Source of the DNA: Bacteroidetes bacterium UBA1935
GTDB lineage: Bacteria > Bacteroidota > Bacteroidia > Chitinophagales > Chitinophagaceae
NCBI GenBank assembly: GCA_002337045.1
Contig: DDFF01000012.1
Span: forward strand, 1 to 64,000
Direction: 5' to 3'
DNA: 64,000 nucleotides
Part shown: positions 41,455-50,248 of the stretch, one piece after another
How positions within the stretch are numbered: position 1 is the first letter of the stretch
Layout of the letters: every line of letters starts with the position of its first letter
Translations under genes and position numbers: made by a program
The notes under the pieces: generated by a model
Seen by the model: only the letters and a program-made list of their open reading frames with translations
The model's database searches: none
Told to the model about the DNA's origin: nothing

Positions 41455-43734
41455 TTGCCAAACCATCAAATATCTGACCACTTGCAGCAACAAAATCAAA
41501 CGGGGCAAAAACGAAGCGTGAAACTACTCTGGAAGGCATTCTGGATTGGTGTCGTGGTATTCAACCTGCTTATCATTTTCATGAATATGGGATGGTTGGG
41601 CTACATGCCATCTATGAAAGAACTGGAGAACCCAAGTAGTGCCCTGTCGTCTGACGTATATGCTGCAGATGGTACGTTGATAGGCCGTTACTATGTTCAG
41701 GATCGTTCAACCAGCAAGTATTCAGAAATATCACCCAATATCTTCAACGCCCTGCTGGCAACGGAAGATGCACGTTTTTACGACCACTCAGGCATAGACC
41801 CTGTGGCTACTGTTGCCATACCGTTCTATGTACTCACTGGTAAAAAACGTGGTTCATCTACCATAACGCAGCAGCTTGCCAAGAACCTCTTCCCGCGCGA
41901 GAACCAGAATATGCTAACCCTACCTTTCATAAAGCTGAAAGAATGGGTAATGGCTGTAAAATTGGAACGCAACCTTACCAAAAACGAAATAATCACACTA
42001 TACCTCAATACAGTACCATTTGGTGATAATGTATATGGCATACGCAATGCCTCACTTACTTTTTTCAACAAAACACCAGATAAAGTAAGCATCAATGAAG
42101 CTGCAGTACTGATAGGTATGCTGAAAGGAAATACGCTTTACAACCCTCGTCGTAATCCTAAGAATGCACTCAACAGGCGTAACGTAGTGGTAGATCAGAT
42201 GGCAAACTACGGATACCTGAAAGAGTCTGATGCTGAGAAAGTGAAACAAGAGCCGATAGTGCTCGATTATCACAAGCTGGACTACCATGAAGGCACAGCC
42301 CCATACTTCCGTCAAATAGTAGAACAAGAAGTAAAGAAAGTTTGTAAAGAGTTGAAGAAACCTGACGGTACTAATTATAATATATATAAGGATGGCCTAA
42401 AGATATACACTACCCTCAACCTGAAAATGCAACAGTATGCTGAAGCATCGGTTGAAGAGCATATTGCAGAAATACAAAAACTCTTTGCGCAACAATCGGG
42501 CTATCGCGATGGTGCAATTTGGGTAACTAATAAGAAGTATCTGGATAAAGCCATTAAAGAAACTGACAGATACAGAGCACTGAAAGAAGATGGCAAAAGC
42601 CACAACGAAATAATAGCAGAACTTGGCCGACCTGTAAAGATGAAAGTCTTTACATGGAACAAGGAACATACTAAGGACACCATCATGAGCCCGATAGACT
42701 CTATCAAATATATGAAGATGTTCTTGTCTGCAGGCTTTATGGCTATGGATCCATATACTGGCGAGGTAAAAGCGTGGGTAGGTGGTATAGACCATAATTA
42801 CTTTCAGTACGACCACGTAAACATTAATACCAAAAGGCAGGTAGGTTCTACCATCAAGCCACTACTCTACTGCCTGGCTGTAGATAATGGTTTTTCTCCT
42901 TGCGGTTCGGTATCTACCATGCCACAACAATTCCCTTATGTTGGCATGTACGATGCGGGTGGTAGCAAATACGGACAGTTACCTATGGCAAAAGCATTGG
43001 CATTATCTGTCAACAATGCGGCGCTTTATCTCATCAAACAAGTTGGTGTTGATGCTTTTGCAGACTTCCTGCAGAAGTGCGGCATCCGTAGCAAATTTGA
43101 TAAAGTACCCGCCCTGGCACTTGGTGTACCTGATATTTCACTTTATGAAATGCTGGGCGCATATACCATGTTCCCTAATGGTGGTATGAATGTACAGCCA
43201 TATTTCATCACAAAGATTGAAGATAAAAATGGTGCGCTCATCAAGAGCTTTGTTCCCGAACAGAAAGAAATCATCAATGCAGGCACAGCATATAAGATTG
43301 TTAAACTAATGCGTGGTGTGGTTGACTATGGTACCGCTAAAAGGCTGCGTTACAGATATGGCCTGACATCAGACATAGCAGGCAAAACAGGTACTACCAA
43401 CAAGCAGGCCGATGCATGGTTTATAGGCTATACACCACAGATACTGGCAGGTGCATGGGTAGGTTGCGATGACAGGTTCCTTCGTTTCAACAGCGAGGCA
43501 CTTGGTCAGGGTGCTGCAGCAGCCCTTCCTATATGGGCACTTTTCATGAAGAAAGTATATGCAGATAAATCGCTTGATATAAGAACGGACGCACAGTTTA
43601 AAGAGCCTGAAAACTTTGATGACTGTAATGTATACGACCCTACAAGCATGGAGCGTCAGGGTACTTACAACTCGAGCGGTACCGTACCAGGCGGACAGAA
43701 TGATGAACCCGTAGAAGACACAGATTGGCAATAA
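41455..43734 (+). CDS. bifunctional class A penicillin-binding protein 1A
   Basis: The 759-residue PBP1A-type protein has a short cytoplasmic N-terminus, one membrane anchor (about 25-47), a GT51 glycosyltransferase domain (LLATEDARFYDHSGIDP, then SSTITQQLAKNLF) and a transpeptidase domain with SxxK (GSTIKP, near 466), SxN (SVNNA) and KTGTTN (near 644). It makes and crosslinks peptidoglycan. The reading frame has no ATG before the membrane anchor. TTG at 41455 overlaps a TAGCTTTG box (41450-41457), and TTG at 41482 or GTG at 41518 are other possible starts. The HD-domain gene follows 20 bases on. Confidence 0.92.
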   Translation: MPNHQISDHLQQQNQTGQKRSVKLLWKAFWIGVVVFNLLIIFMNMGWLGYMPSMKELENPSSALSSDVYAADGTLIGRYYVQDRSTSKYSEISPNIFNALLATEDARFYDHSGIDPVATVAIPFYVLTGKKRGSSTITQQLAKNLFPRENQNMLTLPFIKLKEWVMAVKLERNLTKNEIITLYLNTVPFGDNVYGIRNASLTFFNKTPDKVSINEAAVLIGMLKGNTLYNPRRNPKNALNRRNVVVDQMANYGYLKESDAEKVKQEPIVLDYHKLDYHEGTAPYFRQIVEQEVKKVCKELKKPDGTNYNIYKDGLKIYTTLNLKMQQYAEASVEEHIAEIQKLFAQQSGYRDGAIWVTNKKYLDKAIKETDRYRALKEDGKSHNEIIAELGRPVKMKVFTWNKEHTKDTIMSPIDSIKYMKMFLSAGFMAMDPYTGEVKAWVGGIDHNYFQYDHVNINTKRQVGSTIKPLLYCLAVDNGFSPCGSVSTMPQQFPYVGMYDAGGSKYGQLPMAKALALSVNNAALYLIKQVGVDAFADFLQKCGIRSKFDKVPALALGVPDISLYEMLGAYTMFPNGGMNVQPYFITKIEDKNGALIKSFVPEQKEIINAGTAYKIVKLMRGVVDYGTAKRLRYRYGLTSDIAGKTGTTNKQADAWFIGYTPQILAGAWVGCDDRFLRFNSEALGQGAAAALPIWALFMKKVYADKSLDIRTDAQFKEPENFDDCNVYDPTSMERQGTYNSSGTVPGGQNDEPVEDTDWQ

Positions 43735-43754
43735 GCGCAAGGAAAGACGAACAG

Positions 43755-44972
43755 ATGCACATTAGAGGAAAGATTATTAATGACCCCGTATATGGTTTCT
43801 TAAGATTCCCGGAAGAAGAATTACTACAAATTATCAACCACCCGTATTTCCAACGCCTGCGCAATATCAAGCAGATGGGCATGGCGCAGTTGGTATATCC
43901 GGGTGCAGTACATACCCGTTTTCATCACTCGCTTGGTGCTTGCCATCTTATGGGCAAAGCGCTGGACGAGCTTAAAGCCAAAGGGCTTGAAGTATCTAAA
44001 CAGGAATATACAGCGGCACGTATTGCAATATTGTTGCACGATGTTGGTCATGCTCCATTTTCTCATGCCTTAGAGCATACATTGATAGAAGGTGTTTCTC
44101 ATGAAGATATATCTAAGCTCATCATGCAGCAGATGAATACCGAAATGGGAGGCATACTAACTGATGCGATCGAAATCTTCAATTCATCTTACCCCAAACA
44201 ATACCTGCACCAGTTAGTTTCCAGCCAGTTGGATGTAGACAGAATGGACTACCTGAACCGCGATAGTTTCTATACAGGCGTATCGGAAGGTGTTATTGGC
44301 TACGACCGTATACTGCAGATGCTTACCGTGAATGATGGCAGGCTGATGGTAGAGGAAAAAGGAGTACACTCGGTAGAGAAGTTCATTATTGCGCGTAGAC
44401 TGATGTATTGGCAGGTATATCTGCATAAAACAGTACTATCGGCAGAGATATTATTGATAAATATATTGAAGCGCGCAAAAGAACTGGCTGAAAAAGGAGT
44501 TGAATTATTTACTACACCAGCCTTCCGCTTTTTCCTGTACAACAACCTGAACGCAAATAGTTTTGCCGAAAACAAAGAACTATTATCGCTTTATTGCCAG
44601 TTAGACGATAACGATATCATGACCTCCATAAAAGTATGGAGAACTAATGAAGACAAGATATTGTCTAATCTTTGCAGGATGATAACCGAGCGTAGATTAT
44701 ACAAAGTGGTTTTAAGCACCGCGAACCCCGAAGAGCTATACGAACAGAAGAAAAAAGAGTTGAAAGAAAAATATAATATACCCGAAGAAGAGATCGGTTA
44801 CTACCTGTCTACAGGTTTCACATCCAATAATACCTATAATATCAACGATGAAAAGATACAAATAGCCATGAAAGACGGGGCTGTGAGAGATATATCAGAA
44901 ATTGATAATCCCGTTGTAAATCAAGCACTTGCAAAACCTGTACATAAAAACTATATTTGTTATATAAGCTGA
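43755..44972 (+). CDS. HD-domain phosphohydrolase
   Basis: The 405-residue protein is an HD-superfamily hydrolase of the SAMHD1/dGTPase-like type. It carries VHTRFHHSLGACHLMG, ILLHDVGHAPFSHALEH (the HD pair) and SSQLDVDRMDYLNRDS (the distal Asp). It probably hydrolyses dNTPs or a related nucleotide. Residue 1 is set at the ATG at 43755, since the in-frame ATG at 43725 overlaps the PBP gene and adds an unrelated tail. It directly follows the PBP gene, so the two may be co-transcribed, but no cell-wall role is known. Confidence 0.9.
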   Translation: MHIRGKIINDPVYGFLRFPEEELLQIINHPYFQRLRNIKQMGMAQLVYPGAVHTRFHHSLGACHLMGKALDELKAKGLEVSKQEYTAARIAILLHDVGHAPFSHALEHTLIEGVSHEDISKLIMQQMNTEMGGILTDAIEIFNSSYPKQYLHQLVSSQLDVDRMDYLNRDSFYTGVSEGVIGYDRILQMLTVNDGRLMVEEKGVHSVEKFIIARRLMYWQVYLHKTVLSAEILLINILKRAKELAEKGVELFTTPAFRFFLYNNLNANSFAENKELLSLYCQLDDNDIMTSIKVWRTNEDKILSNLCRMITERRLYKVVLSTANPEELYEQKKKELKEKYNIPEEEIGYYLSTGFTSNNTYNINDEKIQIAMKDGAVRDISEIDNPVVNQALAKPVHKNYICYIS

Positions 44973-45053
44973 TTTACAATAGTATATCCGCTGTTTTACA
45001 GCCATTTCAAAAGGATAACGTAAATTACACTCAATTTTTTTCAATACTACAGG

Positions 45054-46127
45054 ATGCAGTTTACCGCTTTACAGATAGCAACACTGATACAAGGAAAGAT
45101 AGAAGGCGACCCGGATGCCAAAGTAAGTACCGTGGCCAAGATAGAAGAAGCGGGTGAAGGTACACTTAGCTTTATTGCCAATCCTAAATACGAAGAGTAT
45201 CTATATTCAACCAATGCCAGCATCTTGATAGTCAATGATTCGCTGGAAATAACAGAAAAAGTAAAGCCTACACTGATACGTGTAAAGGACGCCTACAGCG
45301 GTTTTGCATTCCTGTTGGAAAAATATAATGAGATAATATCTAATACGGGAAAAGTTGGTATTGAAGAACATGCACATGTTTCAAAAACTGCAACAATTGG
45401 CAACAATGTTTACATAGGTGCTTTCTCTTACGTAGGTGATAATGCTATCATAGGCAATAATGTAAAGATTTACCCGGGCTGTTATATAGGCGATAATGTT
45501 GTAATAAAAGACGATACCAAGCTGTTTGCAGGCGTTAAAATATATGATGGCTGCGCTATTGGCAACAGGGTTATTATACATTCAGGCACAGTAGTTGGCG
45601 GCGATGGTTTCGGTTTTGCACCGCAAAACGATGGTACCTACCGCAAAGTACCTCAGATTGGCAATGTGATAATAGAAGATGATGTAGAAATTGGCGCTAA
45701 TACCACCATAGACAGAGCAACAATGGGCTCTACCATCATTAAAAAAGGTGTGAAACTAGATAACCTGATACAGATAGCCCATAATGTAGAAATAGGTGAA
45801 AACACTGTAATTGCTGCACAAACGGGCATATCAGGTAGTACAAAAGTTGGCAAAAACTGTATTGTTGGCGGGCAGGTAGGTATTGTAGGTCATATACAGA
45901 TAGCAGACGGCACTCGCATCAATGCACAAAGTGGCTTGTCTAAGACTGTTGCTGAACCAAATACCGCTTTAACAGGTTCTCCTGCATACGATTATAAAAG
46001 TTCACTAAAAAGTCAGGCAATTTTTAGAAATTTGCCTGAATTACAGCAACGTCTCTTCAAATTGGAAGAAATGGTTGCTGAATTGACATCCCTGTTAAAT
46101 AAACAACACGTAAAGGAAAACCAGTGA
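45054..46127 (+). CDS. lpxD: UDP-3-O-acylglucosamine N-acyltransferase
   Basis: The 357-residue enzyme adds the N-linked 3-hydroxyacyl chain in lipid A synthesis. It has the LpxD N-terminal domain (about 1-100), then a left-handed beta helix of hexapeptide repeats (about 110-290), with HSGTVVGGDGFGFAPQNDG containing the catalytic His, and a C-terminal helical segment. It is the first gene of the lpxD-lpxC/fabZ-lpxA-ABC run, and its stop overlaps the next start by four bases (GTGA). Confidence 0.96.
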   Translation: MQFTALQIATLIQGKIEGDPDAKVSTVAKIEEAGEGTLSFIANPKYEEYLYSTNASILIVNDSLEITEKVKPTLIRVKDAYSGFAFLLEKYNEIISNTGKVGIEEHAHVSKTATIGNNVYIGAFSYVGDNAIIGNNVKIYPGCYIGDNVVIKDDTKLFAGVKIYDGCAIGNRVIIHSGTVVGGDGFGFAPQNDGTYRKVPQIGNVIIEDDVEIGANTTIDRATMGSTIIKKGVKLDNLIQIAHNVEIGENTVIAAQTGISGSTKVGKNCIVGGQVGIVGHIQIADGTRINAQSGLSKTVAEPNTALTGSPAYDYKSSLKSQAIFRNLPELQQRLFKLEEMVAELTSLLNKQHVKENQ

Positions 46128-47590
46128 GTTCGGATACAATAATGCATACTGAAACGAAGAAAAAATCGGACACAGCTTATTCAGCTATTTCATCCGAATA
46201 TCAGCATACTGTAAAGAGTGCTATATCGCTTCCGGGCGTTGGCCTGCATACAGGCGAGCCTGTTACAATGACACTAAAACCTGCTAATCCCGGTTTCGGT
46301 ATCAGGTTTCAGCGTATAGACCTTCCCGAAAAACCTATCGTAAAAGCGGATTGCGATTATGTGGTAGACACATCTCGCGGCACTACGCTTGAACACAATG
46401 GTGCACGCGTAAGCACTGTTGAGCATACACTGGCGGCACTGGTAGGACTTGGTGTAGATAACGTACTGATAGAGCTGGATGGCCCTGAAGTACCTATCAT
46501 GGATGGTAGTTCCAAACTGTTTATAGAAGCTATAGAAAGCGTTGGCGTATTGGCACAGGATGCTAAACGTATCGTCTACTCTATCGATTCTAATATTCAT
46601 TTCTACGACCCGATTAAGAATGTAGATATGCTGGCTGTTCCGTCAAACGAATACCAGATAACTACTATGATCGATTTTAACTCTCCAGTACTAGGTACAC
46701 AGCATGCTACGCTGAAGCACATATCTGAGTTTAAAGGAGAGATAGCACCTTGCCGTACATTCTGTTTCCTGCACGAGTTGGAATACTTATTAGACCACAA
46801 CCTGATAAAAGGTGGTGACCTCAGCAACGCCATCGTGGTTGTAGACAAACCTGTAACACAACCTGAACTTGACAGGCTGGCAAAGGTTTTCAACAAGCAA
46901 AACATTGAAGTAAAACAGGAAGGTATCCTGAACAATATACAGCTACATTTCACTAACGAACCTGCAAGGCACAAGCTGCTGGACGTAGTTGGCGATCTTG
47001 CGCTGGTTGGTTATAATATACGTGCACACATCATTGCAAGCCGTCCGGGACATGCATCAAATGTGGAGTTCGCAAAGAAAATCAAGGCATATATCAAGAA
47101 GAACAAACACTTGTCTGATGTACCGCATTACGATCCTAACCAACCTGCTATCTATGACATTACGCAGATAGAAAAAGCACTTCCGCATAAGTTTCCTTTC
47201 CTGTTGGTAGATAAGATTATTGAGCTGAGTGATAACCATGTTGTGGGTATTAAGAATGCTACATACAATGAACATTTCTTCCAGGGACACTTCCCGGGCA
47301 ATCCAGTGATGCCAGGTGTATTGCAGATAGAAGCATTGGCACAAACAGGTGGTATCCTTGCACTGAATAACTATAGCGACCCTGAAAACTACGATACATA
47401 CTTCCTGAAAATTGATAAAGTAAAATTCAAACACAAAGTAACGCCGGGCGATACGCTGATATTGAAACTGGACCTGATGAACCCTATACGTCGCGGTATC
47501 TGCGAAATGCGAGGCTCTGTATACGTGGGTAATAAACTGGTAACTGAAGCCGAATTGGTAGCTCAAATAGTAAGAAAAGACAAACGATGA
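46124..47590 (+). CDS. LpxC-FabZ bifunctional enzyme
   Basis: The 488-residue protein fuses LpxC, the UDP-3-O-acyl-N-acetylglucosamine deacetylase (about 20-325: VEHTLAALVGLGVDN and a RHKLLDVVGDLALVG zinc-ligand block), to FabZ, the 3-hydroxyacyl-ACP dehydratase (about 345-488: LPHKFPFLLVDKI, FFQGHFPGNPVMPGVLQIEA). The fusion is typical of Bacteroidota and links lipid A deacetylation with fatty acid supply. The start is GTG at 46124, or the ATG at 46142 (MHTETKKKSD) that drops six residues. It overlaps lpxD by four bases and lpxA by four bases. Confidence 0.97.
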   Translation: MSSDTIMHTETKKKSDTAYSAISSEYQHTVKSAISLPGVGLHTGEPVTMTLKPANPGFGIRFQRIDLPEKPIVKADCDYVVDTSRGTTLEHNGARVSTVEHTLAALVGLGVDNVLIELDGPEVPIMDGSSKLFIEAIESVGVLAQDAKRIVYSIDSNIHFYDPIKNVDMLAVPSNEYQITTMIDFNSPVLGTQHATLKHISEFKGEIAPCRTFCFLHELEYLLDHNLIKGGDLSNAIVVVDKPVTQPELDRLAKVFNKQNIEVKQEGILNNIQLHFTNEPARHKLLDVVGDLALVGYNIRAHIIASRPGHASNVEFAKKIKAYIKKNKHLSDVPHYDPNQPAIYDITQIEKALPHKFPFLLVDKIIELSDNHVVGIKNATYNEHFFQGHFPGNPVMPGVLQIEALAQTGGILALNNYSDPENYDTYFLKIDKVKFKHKVTPGDTLILKLDLMNPIRRGICEMRGSVYVGNKLVTEAELVAQIVRKDKR

Positions 47591-48387
47591 TTCACCCACT
47601 TACGTACATCCATCCGGACGCTAAAATTGGCCCGAATGTAAAAATAGACCCGTTCACAACGGTTCATAAAAATGTAGAGATTGGCGAAGGGACATGGATA
47701 GGTTCTAACGTTACCATAATGGAAGGTGCGCGCATAGGTAAAAACTGCCGCATATTTCCAAGCTCAGTAGTTTCTGCAATACCACAAGACTTGAAATACA
47801 AGGGTGAAGAAACCTTGACTATAATAGGTGATAATACAACCATTCGTGAGTGTGTTACCATCAACAGAGGTACTATGGACCGTGGTAAAACCAAGATAGG
47901 CAACAACTGTCTTATCATGGCTTACTCTCACGTAGCACACGATTGCGAAATAGGCAACCACTGTATCTTCTCAAACAACACCACCCTTGCAGGCCACATT
48001 ACCGTAGGCGACTATGTAGTGCTGGCAGGCCTTACTGCAGTTCAACAGTTTGTACGTATAGGTTCTCATGCTTTCGTAACAGGTGGTTCACTTGTTCGTA
48101 AAGACGTACCGCCTTATGTAAAAGCTGCACGCGAACCACTTTCTTATGTGGGTGTTAACTCTGTTGGGCTGAAGCGTCGCGGATACGACATTGCAAAAAT
48201 CAATCACATTCTGGATATATACCGTATACTGTTTGTTCGTGGTTATAATGTTTCAAAAGCATTAGACATCATAGAAGCAGAGATACCGGTATCTGACGAG
48301 CGTGATGAAATCATATCATTTGTACGCGATACCGGCCGCGGTATCATGAAAGGCTATAGCAGAAGGCTGAATGAAGATATCTCTTGA
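47587..48387 (+). CDS. lpxA: UDP-N-acetylglucosamine acyltransferase
   Basis: The 266-residue enzyme performs the first step of lipid A synthesis, adding a 3-hydroxyacyl chain to the 3-position of UDP-GlcNAc. It shows the LpxA left-handed beta helix (THVHPDAKIGP-like repeats), a central MAYSHVAHDCEIGNHCIFSNN with the catalytic His, and the C-terminal SVGLKRRGY helical domain. Its start shares ATGA with the lpxC/fabZ stop, so the genes are translationally coupled. The next gene overlaps its end by 17 bases. Confidence 0.97.
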   Translation: MIHPLTYIHPDAKIGPNVKIDPFTTVHKNVEIGEGTWIGSNVTIMEGARIGKNCRIFPSSVVSAIPQDLKYKGEETLTIIGDNTTIRECVTINRGTMDRGKTKIGNNCLIMAYSHVAHDCEIGNHCIFSNNTTLAGHITVGDYVVLAGLTAVQQFVRIGSHAFVTGGSLVRKDVPPYVKAAREPLSYVGVNSVGLKRRGYDIAKINHILDIYRILFVRGYNVSKALDIIEAEIPVSDERDEIISFVRDTGRGIMKGYSRRLNEDIS

Positions 48388-48988
48388 GAACATAAGCAAA
48401 CGTTTTCAAAGGCACTGGATATTTAAGGACCTCAGCTTTTCCTTTACTACGCCCGGCGCATATGCGCTGCTTGGTGCAAACGGCAGTGGTAAATCTACTC
48501 TGTTGCGCATCATAGCAGGTATGCAAAACCCCAGCAAGGGAAAGATTGTATACGAGAATGGTTCCGCGATAGTAGAGCCTAATAAGCTATATCCATACAT
48601 CAGCTTTACAGCACCGGGGCAAGAAATAATTGAAGAACTGACACTGCAGGAGTTCCTGCAGTTTCACTTTAATTTCAAGAAACCATTAAGTGGTCTTGAT
48701 GTACCTGCTATCATAAAACTTACAGGGCTGGAGCAAAGTGCTAATAAGCCTATCGGAGATTACTCATCTGGCATGAAGCAACGTGTAAAACTTGCGCAAG
48801 CCATATTTTCAGATACTCCTATCCTTCTCCTTGATGAGCCTTGTACCAATCTGGATCAACAAGGTGTAGACCAATACACAAACTGGATAGAACAATACGG
48901 TAAAGGCCGCATGGTAATCGTGGCGTCAAACGATGTAAGAGAATACTTTTTCTGCAGAGAAACCGTTGCTATAGAAGATTACAAATAA
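48371..48988 (+). CDS. ABC transporter ATP-binding protein
   Basis: The 205-residue ATPase has Walker A (LLGANGSGKSTLLR), a signature motif variant (YSSGMKQRVKLAQAI) and Walker B (ILLLDEPCTNLD). The usual H-loop histidine after the last strand is replaced by Asn (IVASNDVREY), so its ATP hydrolysis may be altered. It starts inside lpxA (17-base overlap), which indicates translational coupling with lipid A genes. No permease gene lies next to it; the following gene is an MFS protein. It may serve an envelope transporter encoded elsewhere. Confidence 0.88.
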   Translation: MKISLENISKRFQRHWIFKDLSFSFTTPGAYALLGANGSGKSTLLRIIAGMQNPSKGKIVYENGSAIVEPNKLYPYISFTAPGQEIIEELTLQEFLQFHFNFKKPLSGLDVPAIIKLTGLEQSANKPIGDYSSGMKQRVKLAQAIFSDTPILLLDEPCTNLDQQGVDQYTNWIEQYGKGRMVIVASNDVREYFFCRETVAIEDYK

Positions 48989-49024
48989 TTCTTAGCCACA
49001 CTATCGTTATCTTTATTCATCCCG

Positions 49025-50248
49025 ATGAAAAAGATTGCCAATATCTATAAGCAAGCATATAGCGGACTATCGTCTGCTACATGGTGGCTCTCTTTTGTGA
49101 TGCTTGTAAATCGCATGGGTACCATGGTGCTTCCATTTATGACACTATACCTTACGGAAAGCAAGCAATATAGTGTTGGCAAAGCAGGATTGGTAGTAAG
49201 CATATTCGGTATAGGTTCTATATGCGGTGGTTTCATTGGTGGTAAACTGACAGACAAATTCGGGTTCTATTACTTACAGCTATTTGCATTGCTTGGTGGT
49301 GGTATACTGTTTATTGCCTTAGGGCAAATGACTAGTTTATCCAGCATCTGTGTTACTACCTTTTTCCTAAGCCTTGTCAACGAATCCTTCCGCCCTGCAA
49401 ATGCTGCAGCCATTGCGCATTATAGCAAGGAAGAAAACCGTACACGCTCCTACTCGCTCAATCGGCTTGCTATCAATCTGGGATGGGCAGCAGGCGGTGC
49501 ATTAGGCGGCTTCATAGCATCTAAGAATTATGAGCTATTGTTCTGGATAGATGGCCTTACGAATATTCTTGCTGCAGCGCTTCTATGGTTGTTGCTTGCA
49601 CCGTCTAAAAACAAAGCAACAGCAAGCAAACCTGTAAAACAGGAAGGTGCCATTACTAAGTCTGCCTACAAAGACAAACCATACCTTGCTTTCATTGCAC
49701 TAACCATTGTCTTTTCCTACAGTTTCTTTCAGCTGTTTACAACCATGCCTGTATTTTACCGAAAGGAGCTGCACCTCACGGAGTTTTACATAGGGCTTAT
49801 CATGGCATTCAATGGTATATTAATCGCCCTATTTGAAATGGTAATCGTTCACAATCTGGAAGGCAAAAGGCATGTATTGCAATACATTATGTGGGGTGTT
49901 GCATTGACAGGCATATCCTTTGCCATGTTCAATGTATTTCCCGGGGCAGTACTACTAGCAATATCCTCTATGTTCATTTGCACAGTAGGCGAAGTATTGG
50001 CAATGCCATTCATGAACACTTTCTGGATTAGCAGGTCTACTGCAGCCAACAGAGGACAATATGCAGGGCTGTATACCATATGCTGGAGCACAGCACAGGT
50101 ATTAGGACCATCTTCAGGTGCTTACATTGCCGAGCAATGGGGCTTTATCGCATTATGGTGGTTTATTGGTGGTATGTGTTTTATAGCAGCTATTGGTTAT
50201 AGGCTGTTATACAATCATATTAATAAACCTGCAGAGGCTATTGCCTAG
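49025..50248 (+). CDS. MFS transporter
   Basis: The 407-residue protein has 12 predicted helices, with motif A (GGKLTDKFGFYYLQ) after helix two and an FRPANAAAIAHYS motif of the YitW/MdtH-type drug exporters. The substrate is unknown. It begins 36 bases after the ABC ATPase gene and ends overlapping, by four bases, the end of the large convergent MMPL-acyltransferase gene. Confidence 0.85.
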   Translation: MKKIANIYKQAYSGLSSATWWLSFVMLVNRMGTMVLPFMTLYLTESKQYSVGKAGLVVSIFGIGSICGGFIGGKLTDKFGFYYLQLFALLGGGILFIALGQMTSLSSICVTTFFLSLVNESFRPANAAAIAHYSKEENRTRSYSLNRLAINLGWAAGGALGGFIASKNYELLFWIDGLTNILAAALLWLLLAPSKNKATASKPVKQEGAITKSAYKDKPYLAFIALTIVFSYSFFQLFTTMPVFYRKELHLTEFYIGLIMAFNGILIALFEMVIVHNLEGKRHVLQYIMWGVALTGISFAMFNVFPGAVLLAISSMFICTVGEVLAMPFMNTFWISRSTAANRGQYAGLYTICWSTAQVLGPSSGAYIAEQWGFIALWWFIGGMCFIAAIGYRLLYNHINKPAEAIA

